A stretch of DNA of 37,083 nt from JBBDXA01 sp040902585 (GCA_040902585.1 JBBDXA010000086.1:1-37083), one strand, 5' to 3'; positions 1-8,880 are shown, counted from the stretch's first letter. A program made the numbers and translations. The notes: generated by a model from the letters alone, not told the origin.

Positions 1-203
1 ACGACGAAGAAGAAGATTGTTCTCTCGAATCTACAGAAGAGAGGTTACACATACCACTCGCGTCCTCTGCGACGAGAGAGCTCGCGACTGGTGTGGTGAA
101 CATGAAGACGATGAAAGGGATTGCGATGCGCATGGGCACTCCACATGTAATGGTTGTCGACGCCTCGGCTCAATGGCAGCTCGCGAGACTTAACTTTAGT
201 CGT
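1..203. other. Window-edge region with no recognised gene
   Basis: This stretch lies downstream of the minus-strand oxidoreductase gene. I see no convincing coding frame, RNA gene or U-tailed terminator. An open plus-strand frame that starts here runs on antisense through the oxidoreductase gene and looks like a shadow. Confidence 0.4.
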
Positions 204-1520
204 TCACACCTCCGGCAACTCATACCCCTTGCGATACTCCCGCTTCACGTACTTGTTCGCCGCCGCCTCCGCGAAGGTCTCCGTCTTCGCATCCAGATGC
301 AGCGCCAACCCCGTGCGCCAGGCGATGTTGCCCGCGTGACACAACACACTCGCGACGTGGCCGCTGGCGATGTCCTGATTCAGATCCTGCCACTTGCGGC
401 TGCGGCAGCAGTCGAGGAAGTTGCGCACGTGCTCGCCGGTCGAGTCGCCGCCGCCCCAGTCCTTGATGACGTTGTCGCCGGCGTCGTACGCCTTGGCGCC
501 GCCGTTGTAGACGATGAGGGTGCCGTTCTCGCCGTAGACCGCGCCGGCCTCGGTGTGACCATGCAGCCGCGGCTTGGACCAGAGCCGCATCTCGTAGTTG
601 ATCACGACACTCGGTGAGTGGCCGCGCCCGTCTTCGCTCGCCTGTGGCGCTCCGCCGAACTCGAAGGACGTGAGCTGCGTGTCAGGCCAGTCCTGTGCGT
701 CATCGAAGAACATCTTGCCGCCGGTGGCGACGATGCGCGTGGGCAGGTCGGTGATGCCCATGAGCGCGAGGCAGTAGTCCATGCGATGCACACCGTCGTT
801 ACCGAGATCGCCGGTGCCGTAGTCGAAGAACCATCGCCAGTTGCTGTGATAGCGATATCGGTTGAACTTCCGCAGCGGCGCGGGCCCCAGCCAGCGGTCG
901 TAATCGACATTGGGCGGCGGGTCTTCATCCGGCACGCGCGGGATCGGCCCTTGCCGCGCCGACTCCCACGCCTTGCCGAAGAGCACCTTGCCGATGCCGC
1001 CCTGTTTCACGAACGCAGCCGCCTCCTTCAGATACGGCGCGCTGCGTGCCTGCGTGCCGATCTGCACCATGCGCCCATGCTTGCGGGCCGCGGCCACCAT
1101 CATTTTGCCTTCGTAAATATTGTGACCATCCGGCTTCTCGCAATAGACATCCTTCCCTTCCTTGCACGCGGCGATGGTCATGATCGCGTGCCAGTGTTCA
1201 GGTGAAGCGACCATCACCGCATCGACATCCTTCGCGGCGACGATGTCTTCGTAGCGCGTCGAAGTCTTCGGCTTGTGACCTGTCTGCTTTTCGATTGCGC
1301 CCGCTCGCGAACTCAACACGCCTTCATCGACATCACAGATGTGCGTGATGATCACGTCCTTCTGCCCGGCAAAGGTGCGCATGACGCCGTCGCCCCGCCC
1401 GCGCACGCCGATGCAGGCGATGCGGATTTTCTCGCTGGGCGAGATCTGACTGCGGGCGATGGAAGTCGCGGCGAGGGTGGCGGCGGTGGAGCTGATAAAG
1501 GTGCGGCGGGATAGGGTCAT
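204..1520 (-). CDS. Tat-exported Gfo/Idh/MocA family oxidoreductase
   Basis: 438 residues. The N-terminus carries a twin-arginine signal (SRRTF at residues 4-8 followed by an Ala/Thr-rich stretch), so the protein is probably exported folded with its cofactor. A Rossmann nucleotide-binding loop (GVRGRG, residues 38-43) follows, then the family's EKP motif (residues 128-130) with its catalytic-region lysine. A GDLGNDGVHRMD segment (about 237-248) matches the Asp/His site typical of the C-terminal domain. The family uses NAD(P) to oxidise or reduce sugars and related polyols; the substrate cannot be told from sequence. The ATG is preceded by AGGAGG at 8-base spacing, which fixes the start. Exported members of this family are very common in Planctomycetota. 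The gene stands alone, downstream of the small lipoprotein gene on the same strand. Confidence 0.93.
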   Translation of the reverse strand: MTLSRRTFISSTAATLAATSIARSQISPSEKIRIACIGVRGRGDGVMRTFAGQKDVIITHICDVDEGVLSSRAGAIEKQTGHKPKTSTRYEDIVAAKDVDAVMVASPEHWHAIMTIAACKEGKDVYCEKPDGHNIYEGKMMVAAARKHGRMVQIGTQARSAPYLKEAAAFVKQGGIGKVLFGKAWESARQGPIPRVPDEDPPPNVDYDRWLGPAPLRKFNRYRYHSNWRWFFDYGTGDLGNDGVHRMDYCLALMGITDLPTRIVATGGKMFFDDAQDWPDTQLTSFEFGGAPQASEDGRGHSPSVVINYEMRLWSKPRLHGHTEAGAVYGENGTLIVYNGGAKAYDAGDNVIKDWGGGDSTGEHVRNFLDCCRSRKWQDLNQDIASGHVASVLCHAGNIAWRTGLALHLDAKTETFAEAAANKYVKREYRKGYELPEV

Positions 1521-1613
1521 GGGGAGGCCTCCTTCGAATAGGGTAAGGGGAGAGGCGGGAAGTGAGAAGAGAAAGGTAAAGACTCGCCCGCGTCTGAACG
1601 GATGAGGAATGTC

Positions 1614-2000
1614 TCATTTCGTCGTTGGGAACTGGCGGTCGACCCGCTCGATAAACTCGCGAAGTTCACGTTCCCACGGATACTCGCGCCCGGGCCGGCG
1701 GTCGTTCTCCGAAGGTCGTGCTGGCGGCCAATTCCAGTAGTCGCGAATCTTGTCCTCTTTCAACTTCGGAATCTTGGGAATTTCGATATCGAGTCGTTCC
1801 ATGCTTTCAAAGAGATGATTCAGTTGTTCCCCGGCGGGCACGTTTTGTGATGGCGTTCGCTCCGGTTCGATGTTTATCGATAGTGGTGCAACGGGCTTCT
1901 CGACAACGACTTTAATTGAGGCATCGATGTTCGGCTTGCACGCGGTGATCGCGGCGATGATGCACGTGAGTGTGATCGCAAGAGGGGCGTGTCGCAGCAT
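1614..2000 (-). CDS. Small putative lipoprotein of unknown function
   Basis: 128 residues. The ATG at 2000 was chosen over an upstream in-frame start because it has GGAG six bases upstream and puts a signal peptide directly at the N-terminus. The hydrophobic stretch ends in a lipobox-like AITAC, after which a lipid-anchored cysteine would follow. The mature part is polar, rich in Pro, Glu and Arg, and contains no domain I recognise. The gene diverges from the phosphoesterase gene at 2084 across only 83 bases, so the two may share a regulatory region. It could be an envelope-surface protein; no function is proposed. Confidence 0.6.
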   Translation of the reverse strand: MLRHAPLAITLTCIIAAITACKPNIDASIKVVVEKPVAPLSINIEPERTPSQNVPAGEQLNHLFESMERLDIEIPKIPKLKEDKIRDYWNWPPARPSENDRRPGREYPWERELREFIERVDRQFPTTK

Positions 2001-2083
2001 GGCATGCTCCGGTGGTGTGCCTTCCATTGTATCCCGCGCGGCTCCATCTCGCGGAGCGAGATGACTACTGTTACCCTGCGTTC

Positions 2084-2920
2084 ATGCCTCTTCGCGTCAT
2101 CATGTTCGGCGATATCGTCGGCGGCCCCGGTCGCAGGGCCGTCGCGCAGGCGATTCCGATCCTGCGGGAAAAATACAGGCCGCACATCATCCTCGCCAAC
2201 AGCGAAAACGCCGCGTCCGGCTCAGGCCTCACGCCCGAACTCTATCGCAAAATCTGCGCCTCGGGCGTCGATGCCATCACGCTGGGCGATCACGTCTACA
2301 AGCGAGCGGAGATCACCAGCGTCCTCGAACGCGAGAGCAACATCATCCGCCCGGCCAACCTGCCCAGCGCCGCCAAAGGCAAGAGATGGATGCGTGTCGA
2401 TCCGAAGCCGGTGGAAGGCGAGAGCGAGAAGCTGCCGGCGATCTATGTGCTCACCGTGCTGGGACGCATCTTCATGTCGTTGCCCGCGAATGATCCGTTC
2501 ATGACCACGGATCAGATCCTCAGCGAGTTGCCCGCGAAGGATCCGATTGTCATCGTCGAGGTTCACGCCGAGGCCACCAGTGAGAAACAGGCGATGGGTT
2601 GGTACTTCGACGGTCGTGTCGCCGCCGTACTCGGCACGCACACGCATGTCGCCACGGCTGATACCCGCATCCTCCCCGGCGGCACCGCCTACCAGACCGA
2701 CCTTGGCATGTCCGGCCCGATGACCAGCGTGCTAGGGCGCAAGGTCGAAGCGGTGGTCACGCACATGACCACGGCCATGCACGCTCCATTTGAAGTGGCT
2801 GAAGGCGACCCGCGGGCCTGCGGCATCTATATGGAGATCGACCCGGCCACGCGCAGGGCAATCGCGGTGGAACGGATCGAAGTAAAGGGGGATGTCAGCA
2901 AGCCGCCGTTTGTGATGTGA
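2084..2920 (+). CDS. ymdB: YmdB-family (TIGR00282-like) metallophosphoesterase
   Basis: 278 residues, close to the family's usual 260-280. Characterised YmdB proteins are dinuclear-metal cyclic-nucleotide phosphodiesterases of the calcineurin-like fold. Visible motifs are GDIVG (Asp10), NSENAA (Glu41), VEVHAEATSEK (His161, Glu163), GTHTHV (His186, His188) and a long family-typical run around LPGGTAYQTD. The start at ATG 2084 places MPLRVIMFGD at the N-terminus, as in relatives; the longer upstream frame overlaps the divergent lipoprotein promoter region. One oddity: the metal-binding Asn-His motif, usually GNH, reads GDH here (residues 68-70). Another gene assignment is unlikely; only the substrate is uncertain. 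Confidence 0.88.
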   Translation: MPLRVIMFGDIVGGPGRRAVAQAIPILREKYRPHIILANSENAASGSGLTPELYRKICASGVDAITLGDHVYKRAEITSVLERESNIIRPANLPSAAKGKRWMRVDPKPVEGESEKLPAIYVLTVLGRIFMSLPANDPFMTTDQILSELPAKDPIVIVEVHAEATSEKQAMGWYFDGRVAAVLGTHTHVATADTRILPGGTAYQTDLGMSGPMTSVLGRKVEAVVTHMTTAMHAPFEVAEGDPRACGIYMEIDPATRRAIAVERIEVKGDVSKPPFVM

Positions 2921-3054
2921 GAGTTGGGGACCGTGCGTGCCCACGTTTCGCACTTCGATTCAGCGCGGAATCAGTCATCAACTTTGCGGTCGCCCGATCG
3001 CGAAGTCGATCAGTATGATTCATTGCCACGCTCAAATCAGCCGATGTTGTCCTC

Positions 3055-3255
3055 ATGACCGACGCAGCCGCTATCAGTCAATACACGCAGAGCCATGTCG
3101 CCGCCGATATCAGCATGAAGGTGGCGGTGAAGGCCAGGGAAGTCGCCCAGCAGGAGGGGGCTGCGGTGCTTTCGCTTCTGGAGACTGCCGCGGAACTGTC
3201 GCAAGGCAGGTCCATCGAACCGGGTAAGGGCGGCCGACTCGATGTTGTCGGGTGA
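3055..3255 (+). CDS. Small YjfB-like putative motility protein
   Basis: 66 residues. The central segment (VAADISMKVAVKAREVAQQ, then LSLLETAAEL) resembles the YjfB 'putative motility protein' family, short proteins with a conserved helix followed by a Gln/Gly and a LLE motif. The biochemical role of that family is not known. The ATG at 3055 has no clear Shine-Dalgarno site. The gene sits between the phosphoesterase gene and a pseudopilin gene, all on the plus strand, but the gaps of about 135 bases on each side do not require an operon. Assignment is by remembered family pattern and is only moderately sure. Confidence 0.55.
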   Translation: MTDAAAISQYTQSHVAADISMKVAVKAREVAQQEGAAVLSLLETAAELSQGRSIEPGKGGRLDVVG

Positions 3256-3390
3256 TCAGGCCTCATCTCAACGCCCGACCTATCTCTCCGATCTCTCCGG
3301 ACCCATTGCAACAAAATTGCTTGTAAAGCCCGCGCCATCGGTATGATGTTGGAAGCTGCCGATCCCGCTCTTTTCAGGCGAGGTGGTTCC

Positions 3391-4098
3391 ATGTCCCCCG
3401 ACTCCGGCACAACCCGTCGCGGCTTCACGCTGGTGGAGATGCTGCTGGTCGTCACCCTCATTGTCCTGCTCATCTCGATGTTGCTGCCTTCGCTCCAGCG
3501 TGCCAAGGAAAGCGCGGAGGTCGCCATCTGCGCCACCCGACTGAATCAGATCGGCCAGGCGGCGATCAGCTACACCGTCGCCAACCACGGCAAATTCGCT
3601 TCCGCGTTTCAGTGGACCCGCCACGTCACCTGCTGGCACGACTGGCATCAGAAGGAGCGGGTGACCGACGGCCTGCTGTTTCGTTACATCAACAACTACG
3701 ACATGTACCTGTGCCCGACCTACATGCGGGTCTACAAGTTCGGCGATCAGCCTTATTACTGCGGCGACTCGGGCGCGGGCATCGTGCCGGTGTATGCGTA
3801 CTCGATGAACGCGAGCATGGGCGCTGAGAGCTGGGCGGGCTACAAATGGCAGACGCCGCGCGTGATCCGCCAGCCTTCGCGAATGCTTTTCTACTCCGAA
3901 GAAAATACGTGGGTCGTGCCGGGATTGAGTTCGGTGTCGATCAACAACGGCGCGCTGGGCGTCGGACCTGACTGCATCGCGACCTATCACATGCCGATGG
4001 GCGGCAACCTGTTCACGGGCAAGGGCAACGTGTTGTTCCTTGATCTGCATGTGGATCTTCGCAATCCGATCGAGACGGCGACGCTGTGTGTGCAGTGA
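3391..4098 (+). CDS. Type II pseudopilin-like protein with prepilin N-terminus
   Basis: 235 residues. The N-terminus has a prepilin peptidase site (RRG followed by FTLVEMLLVV), with the conserved Glu at position +5 of the mature protein and a hydrophobic helix ending near a Pro-Ser kink. CATRLNQIGQA, shortly after the helix, is typical of planctomycete pseudopilins, and the C-terminal GNVLFLDLHV resembles their 'GxxxxxFxDGHV' ending. These proteins are thought to be processed by prepilin peptidase and anchored or assembled at the inner membrane; individual roles are mostly unknown. ATG 3391 has AGGTGG just upstream, whereas an earlier in-frame ATG lies in a possible -10 sequence (TATGAT, 3342-3347). 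Aromatic- and Cys-containing central sequence suggests a folded extracytoplasmic domain. Confidence 0.88.
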   Translation: MSPDSGTTRRGFTLVEMLLVVTLIVLLISMLLPSLQRAKESAEVAICATRLNQIGQAAISYTVANHGKFASAFQWTRHVTCWHDWHQKERVTDGLLFRYINNYDMYLCPTYMRVYKFGDQPYYCGDSGAGIVPVYAYSMNASMGAESWAGYKWQTPRVIRQPSRMLFYSEENTWVVPGLSSVSINNGALGVGPDCIATYHMPMGGNLFTGKGNVLFLDLHVDLRNPIETATLCVQ

Positions 4099-4116
4099 TC
4101 GCCATGAATCGAAGTG

Positions 4117-4449
4117 ATGTCAGACTCTGACAACTACAAGTTTCATAAGGTTGGGGATGATCCCGCGCGTGTCGTCTGTGCGCATTGCGGGGAACTGATC
4201 GTCGCCGCGTCCACGCGCTGCGAGTACTGCGGCGTTCACTTTGAAGGCACCGCGGCCGACTTCGCGCCGTACTCGCAAGAGCATGTCGAGTCGGACTTGA
4301 ATGGCTACACACCCTCGAAGCGTGATCCGAACGCGGAGCCGCATCCGATCGTGAGGCGGGTGGCGATGGTGATCCTCATCGTGTTCGGTGTGATGATCGT
4401 GGTGCTCCTGTTCGCGGGCATCTGGAACGCTTTCGCTGGTTGGCTGTGA
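4117..4449 (+). CDS. Zinc-ribbon protein with C-terminal membrane anchor
   Basis: 110 residues. Two CxxC knuckles (Cys21/Cys24 in CAHC and Cys35/Cys38 in CEYC) form a short zinc ribbon, followed by a polar linker and one hydrophobic segment (about residues 83-105) near the C-terminus. This predicts a tail-anchored protein with the zinc ribbon in the cytoplasm. No enzymatic domain is visible and the function is unknown. An in-frame GTG lies one codon before the ATG; the ATG was chosen. The gene follows the pseudopilin gene by 18 bases and may be co-transcribed. A long hairpin begins two bases after its stop codon. Confidence 0.75.
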   Translation: MSDSDNYKFHKVGDDPARVVCAHCGELIVAASTRCEYCGVHFEGTAADFAPYSQEHVESDLNGYTPSKRDPNAEPHPIVRRVAMVILIVFGVMIVVLLFAGIWNAFAGWL

Positions 4450-4451
4450 GG

Positions 4452-4543
4452 CAAGCCCGATGGCGAGGGTTGCCGAGCCGTCGGGGTATGTGGGGGGAAT
4501 TGGGAAGATACCCCGACGGCTCGCCGGCTCGCCATCGGGCTTG
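4452..4543. repeat. Long imperfect inverted repeat (hairpin element)
   Basis: The arms 4452-4489 and 4508-4543 pair as two perfect 16-base stems separated by an internal loop of 6 against 4 bases, closed by an 18-base loop. It starts two bases after the zinc-ribbon gene's stop. There is no U tract on either side, so it is not a standard intrinsic terminator. It may act as a 3'-end barrier or be a REP-like mobile palindrome. Confidence 0.8.
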
Positions 4544-4601
4544 GTCGCAAAAGGCTGAATAACGCAATCGGAACTTGACCGCCCGCCTTCCGGATGCATA
4601 A

Positions 4602-5000
4602 TTGCCACATTCCGTGCTTTCCTTCACCCGCCAATTCGCCCGCTTCGCCTGGCTTGCCACCGCGGTGGTGATCTGCGCCTGTAATGCCGCCGATGCCGCG
4701 GCCCTGCCGCAGGCGATGGAGCCCAAGGCCGCCAGTGATGCCGGGGCGCCGGCGATCGGAATCGCCAAGGACCGCGAGGTCAACAGTCGCAGCGTCGCGC
4801 GGGGGCAGGATCGCGAGGGTGATCTTCGCCTGCACACCATCGACCGCGACGGCGGCACCGCGCCCGCCTGGCTGGCGCAACATGCGACCAACCGCAAAGC
4901 CTGGGCTCTGAGCCTGGACCCCGTCGCCGTCGCGGCTGACCCTGTCGTCGCGCCGGCCTTCGTGCCGCAGCAACTGCCGCTGCCTCCGCCGACCTTCTGA
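4602..5000 (+). CDS. Short secreted or lipoprotein-like hypothetical protein
   Basis: 132 residues from a TTG at 4602; a GTG at 4614 is an equally possible start and neither has a good Shine-Dalgarno site. The N-terminus has Arg residues and a hydrophobic run ending in ICACNAADA, which could be cut as a lipoprotein or by signal peptidase I. The rest is low in complexity, Ala/Pro/Asp-rich, and ends in a Pro-rich tail (LPLPPPTF). No domain is recognised. The neighbouring secDF gene starts 200 bases downstream. It may be a real small envelope protein, but a spurious frame cannot be excluded. Confidence 0.45.
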   Translation: MPHSVLSFTRQFARFAWLATAVVICACNAADAAALPQAMEPKAASDAGAPAIGIAKDREVNSRSVARGQDREGDLRLHTIDRDGGTAPAWLAQHATNRKAWALSLDPVAVAADPVVAPAFVPQQLPLPPPTF

Positions 5001-5200
5001 CTCACTTCTTCGCCGGGCGATCGCGCGGCTCGGTTCGTTTCATCTGCACGCTCGACCCGGGAATCGTCCCTCAGCGATACTTCCAACGATTCAACATTGG
5101 CTCATCACCTGGATGGCAAGCCTCGAGGCGTGCCACCCGCGTCAACGTACAACGATTCGAACTCATCCCTGGGCCTGGGCCCTGATCCGGACTCTTCAAC

Positions 5201-8200
5201 ATGAACAAGCAACCGACCTGGAAGCCTATTCTCATTCTCGTCGTCATCGCCCTGTGCGTGCTGTCGCTGATCCAAAACGGCGTGAAACCCGGCATGGACC
5301 TGGCCGGTGGGTTCGTGCTCACTTATGAAGTCAAAGTCCCGCCCGGGCAGGATGCCACCACCGCCATCGAACAGATTCGCGATGTCCTCAGTCAGCGCGT
5401 CGATCCCACCGGTGTGCGCAACCTCGTCTGGCGTCAGGCGGGCGGCAACCGGCTTGAGATTCAGGCATCGCTTGCGCCGGCTGATGTGCGCGTCTACCGC
5501 GATGCCTACATCGCCGCCTTCGACGCCCTGCGCGAAGGCAACGTCACCCGCTTCCGCGTCGAAGGCGCGCTCAAGCTCCCGCCGAATGAACGCGACAGCA
5601 TGCTGAACCTGATCGCCGGCAAGAGCGCACGCCGCAATGAACTGCTGGCGAAGCTGGAAAAGGCCCACCGCGAGATGGAGAAGCTGCGGGGGCCGATGAC
5701 CGAAGCGCTGGAGCTGGCCGCCAAGGCGGAAGAGACCTTCGACAAGCTGCCGCCCGAATCGACGCAGGACCAGCGCGATGAAGCGAAGAAGCGCGCGGAA
5801 GAGTTCCGCAAGGCCGCCACCGTGCAGCTTGCCGCGTTCACCGAAGCGAAGAACACCTTCGAGCCTTCCATGAAGGCGATGCTGGCGACCAACATTCCGC
5901 CCAGCGAGATCGATCGCATTCTGAAGCTGCCCGACATCGCCCTGGAAGAGAAGCTGGACGCGGGCATTGCGATGACGCGCGGCGAAGCGATTGCGGCGCT
6001 CAAGACCGAACACCCCGAACGCGCCGAACAGATCGCCGCAGTCGCCGAAGCTCACGCCGCCTATGACGCCAGGCGTGGCCCGCTGGATGATCCGGAAGAC
6101 CTGATCGCCCTGCTGCGCGGCTCAGGCGTACTGGAGTTCCGCATTGCCGCGCGCGATACCGGCGCGTATCAGGAGTATCGTGAGCGCCTTCAGAAGCAAG
6201 GTCCGCTCGCGGGCGATTCCTCCAGTTACCGATGGTTTGTGATTGATGAAGTGAAGCAGTTCGCCGAGACGGAAGACGCCCGCAAGAGGCTGCATGCGGA
6301 CCCGGCCGGCTACTTCCGCTCCTACCAGAGTTCACAGGCACCGCCCGCGCCAGGCCTCGTCGGCGAGCGCTACGGCGACAAGTACTACATCCTCCTTTCC
6401 GATTCGCCTAACTCGCGTCTCACCGCTGCCGAGCACGGCTGGCGGGTCACGCAGGCGTTTGAAGATCGCGACAGCTCCGGCTTCCCCGCCATCGGTTTCA
6501 CCATGAACACGGTCGGCGCGCAAAACCTTTCCAGCCTCACCAGCAACTACGGCCCGACCGACGATCGCCCCGGCTTTCCCATGGCCATCGTGCTCGATGG
6601 TCGCGTGATGACCACGCCCACCCTCCAGGCCACCATCAGCTCGCGCGGCATCATCACCGGCAAATTCAGCCAGAGTGAAATCAAGTACCTCGTACGCACC
6701 CTCAACGCCGGCTCGCTCAAAGCCTCGCTTTCGGATCGCCCCATCAGCACCAAGTTCTTCAACCCCGAAATGGGACAGGACAATCTCAACCGCGGCAAGA
6801 ACGCCGTGATCTGGTCCATGGTCGTCATCTGCGTCTTCATGGCGCTGTGGTACCTCTGGAGCGGCCTGGTCGCGGACTTCGCGCTGCTCTTCAATATCGT
6901 CATCATCCTCGGCGTGATGAGCATGCTCCAGGCCAACTTCACCCTGCCGGGCATCGCGGGCATCGTGCTGGTCATCGGTATGGCGGTTGATGCCAACGTG
7001 CTTATCTTCGAGCGTGTGCGCGAAGAGCTGGGTCGCAATGCGGATGTGAAGACCGCCCTGCGGCTGGGTTACGATCGCGCGTTTGTCACCATCGTCGACT
7101 CCAACATCACGACGCTGATCACCTGCGTGATTCTCGCCTACTTCGCGACGGTCGAGGTGAAGGGCTTCGCGGTGGCGCTGGGCATCGGCATCGTGGCGTC
7201 GATGTTCACGGCCGTGTTCGTCACCCGCGTGTTCTTCAACTACTGGGTCGAGTGGTCCAACCCGAAGAAGATCTCGATGCTGCCGACGGTTCTGCCCAAG
7301 CTCGGCAAGATTCTGCACCCGAACATCAGTTGGACGAAGTCGTTCAAAGTGATGGGCGGCATCAGCGCGGTGCTCTGCGTGCTGAGTCTGGTGCTGGTCT
7401 TCAGCCGCGGCGTGGATCTGCTGGATATCGAATTCCGCTCGGGTACGCAGGTGAGTTTCAAGGTCGCGCCGGGCAAGGAACTCACGCTGGCCGAGGCGCG
7501 GAAGCAGCTTACCGACACGGCTGAAAAGCTCGAAGCCGCCCGCAAAGCCCGCGGCCTGGATGCCAAGGCCGCGGAAATGCCCTGGCTTCGCGGCACATCC
7601 GCCTCGGTCATCGCCATCGGCGACACGACCGCGCAAGGCAAGGTCAAAGAGTTCAGCGTGGCTGTGCTCAGTGAAGACAACGAGCTGGTGAGCGAGAGCA
7701 TCGCCGAGGCGTTCAAGGCGCAGCTCACGGTCAATCGCCCGATTCACTTCAAAGGCGCGCCCGCGGGCGGCACGATCAACGAACCCGGCGCGGTCACCGT
7801 GCCGGAGAATGTGTACCCGATCGTGAGCGACAACCTGGGCGAGAGCATCAACCGCACGACCGGTGAAAACGTCAGTGACTACATCGGTGGCGTCGCGATC
7901 GTGATGGAAGAACTCTCGCCGCCCTCGACGGTCGATCACCTGGCGGGTCGCATCAATCGCCAGCGCAACCAGCCGGCCTACGAGAAGTACAGCGGCCGCG
8001 AAGTGCGCGTCATCGGCCTGACGCCCGCGGCGAATCAGACCGAAGGCGAACGCGAAGGCGCCAACGACAAGGGCACGCTCTACAGCGGCGTGGTCGTGGT
8101 CATTACCGACCGCGCGACCAACTACGCGGACAACGTGCAGAGCTTCAAGAACCCCGATGGCCTGGCGGGCAGCGAGTGGAAACTCGTCATCGATGCCCTC

Positions 8201-8833
8201 ACCCGCGAGAACGTCTTCGAAAGCGTGCAGAACTTCTCCAGCCAGGTTTCCGGCACCATGAAGCGGCAGGCGATCATCTCCCTGCTGCTGAGCCTGCTGG
8301 CGATCGGTGCCTACATCTGGTTCCGCTTCGGCTCGCTTCGCTACAGCCTGGGCGCGATTGCCGCCCTGGCGCATGACGTGACCATCACACTCGGTGCCGT
8401 CGCCCTGGCGCACTATCTCTACGACGGCTTCCTCGGCTCGATCTTCGGCCTGAGCGATTTCAAGATCGACCTGGCCATGGTCGCGGCCATCCTCACGATC
8501 GTGGGTTACTCGCTCAACGACACCATCGTCGTCTACGACCGCATCCGTGAGAACCGCGGACGGCTCGCCCACGCCACGCCGGACATGATCAATGATTCGG
8601 TGAATCAGACCATCAGCCGAACCCTGCTCACCAGCGGTACGACCATCCTCGCCTCGCTGATGCTCTACGTCCTGGGCGGCAGCGGCTCAGGCATCCACGG
8701 CTTCGCCTTCGCCATGGTCGTGGGCGTGCTCATCGGCACCTACAGTTCCATCGGCATCGCCGCCAACCTGCTGCTCATCGGTAAGCCCTACGAGAAGCCG
8801 GAGATCATCAAAGCGACGACGGCGAAGGGGTAA
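5201..8833 (+). CDS. secDF: SecD-SecF fusion, protein translocase accessory subunit
   Basis: 1210 residues. SecD and SecF use the proton gradient to pull exported proteins through SecYEG. The SecD half has TM1 at about 9-24, the GMDLAGG motif (31-37), a large periplasmic P1 domain with a charged helical, probably coiled-coil stretch at about 125-300, and TM2-6 from about 537 to 690 with DANVLIFERVREEL (598-611). The SecF half has its first TM at about 716-733, a GVDLLDIEFRSGTQ segment in place of the usual SecF DFTGG motif, and TM2-6 from about 1022 to 1195 with YSLNDTIVVYDRIREN. The SecF periplasmic domain (about 735-1020) is much longer than in Escherichia coli SecF. ATG 5201 begins a normal SecD N-terminus, without a clear Shine-Dalgarno site. 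No yajC lies beside it. Confidence 0.97.
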   Translation: MNKQPTWKPILILVVIALCVLSLIQNGVKPGMDLAGGFVLTYEVKVPPGQDATTAIEQIRDVLSQRVDPTGVRNLVWRQAGGNRLEIQASLAPADVRVYRDAYIAAFDALREGNVTRFRVEGALKLPPNERDSMLNLIAGKSARRNELLAKLEKAHREMEKLRGPMTEALELAAKAEETFDKLPPESTQDQRDEAKKRAEEFRKAATVQLAAFTEAKNTFEPSMKAMLATNIPPSEIDRILKLPDIALEEKLDAGIAMTRGEAIAALKTEHPERAEQIAAVAEAHAAYDARRGPLDDPEDLIALLRGSGVLEFRIAARDTGAYQEYRERLQKQGPLAGDSSSYRWFVIDEVKQFAETEDARKRLHADPAGYFRSYQSSQAPPAPGLVGERYGDKYYILLSDSPNSRLTAAEHGWRVTQAFEDRDSSGFPAIGFTMNTVGAQNLSSLTSNYGPTDDRPGFPMAIVLDGRVMTTPTLQATISSRGIITGKFSQSEIKYLVRTLNAGSLKASLSDRPISTKFFNPEMGQDNLNRGKNAVIWSMVVICVFMALWYLWSGLVADFALLFNIVIILGVMSMLQANFTLPGIAGIVLVIGMAVDANVLIFERVREELGRNADVKTALRLGYDRAFVTIVDSNITTLITCVILAYFATVEVKGFAVALGIGIVASMFTAVFVTRVFFNYWVEWSNPKKISMLPTVLPKLGKILHPNISWTKSFKVMGGISAVLCVLSLVLVFSRGVDLLDIEFRSGTQVSFKVAPGKELTLAEARKQLTDTAEKLEAARKARGLDAKAAEMPWLRGTSASVIAIGDTTAQGKVKEFSVAVLSEDNELVSESIAEAFKAQLTVNRPIHFKGAPAGGTINEPGAVTVPENVYPIVSDNLGESINRTTGENVSDYIGGVAIVMEELSPPSTVDHLAGRINRQRNQPAYEKYSGREVRVIGLTPAANQTEGEREGANDKGTLYSGVVVVITDRATNYADNVQSFKNPDGLAGSEWKLVIDALTRENVFESVQNFSSQVSGTMKRQAIISLLLSLLAIGAYIWFRFGSLRYSLGAIAALAHDVTITLGAVALAHYLYDGFLGSIFGLSDFKIDLAMVAAILTIVGYSLNDTIVVYDRIRENRGRLAHATPDMINDSVNQTISRTLLTSGTTILASLMLYVLGGSGSGIHGFAFAMVVGVLIGTYSSIGIAANLLLIGKPYEKPEIIKATTAKG

Positions 8834-8880
8834 GTGGCCGCAAGTACAAAGTGAAAACCACATGCGCTGTGTGGATCATA

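Noticed and set aside
93..617. Plus-strand open frame at the left edge
   Set aside because: It is mostly antisense to the Gfo/Idh/MocA gene and shows Val/Ala/Arg-rich shadow composition.
6332..8572. Antisense open frame of about 746 codons opposite secDF
   Set aside because: It is rich in His, Asp, Arg and Gly without domain-like patterns, as expected from the complement of a GC-rich gene. SecDF on the other strand has clear family motifs across the same region.
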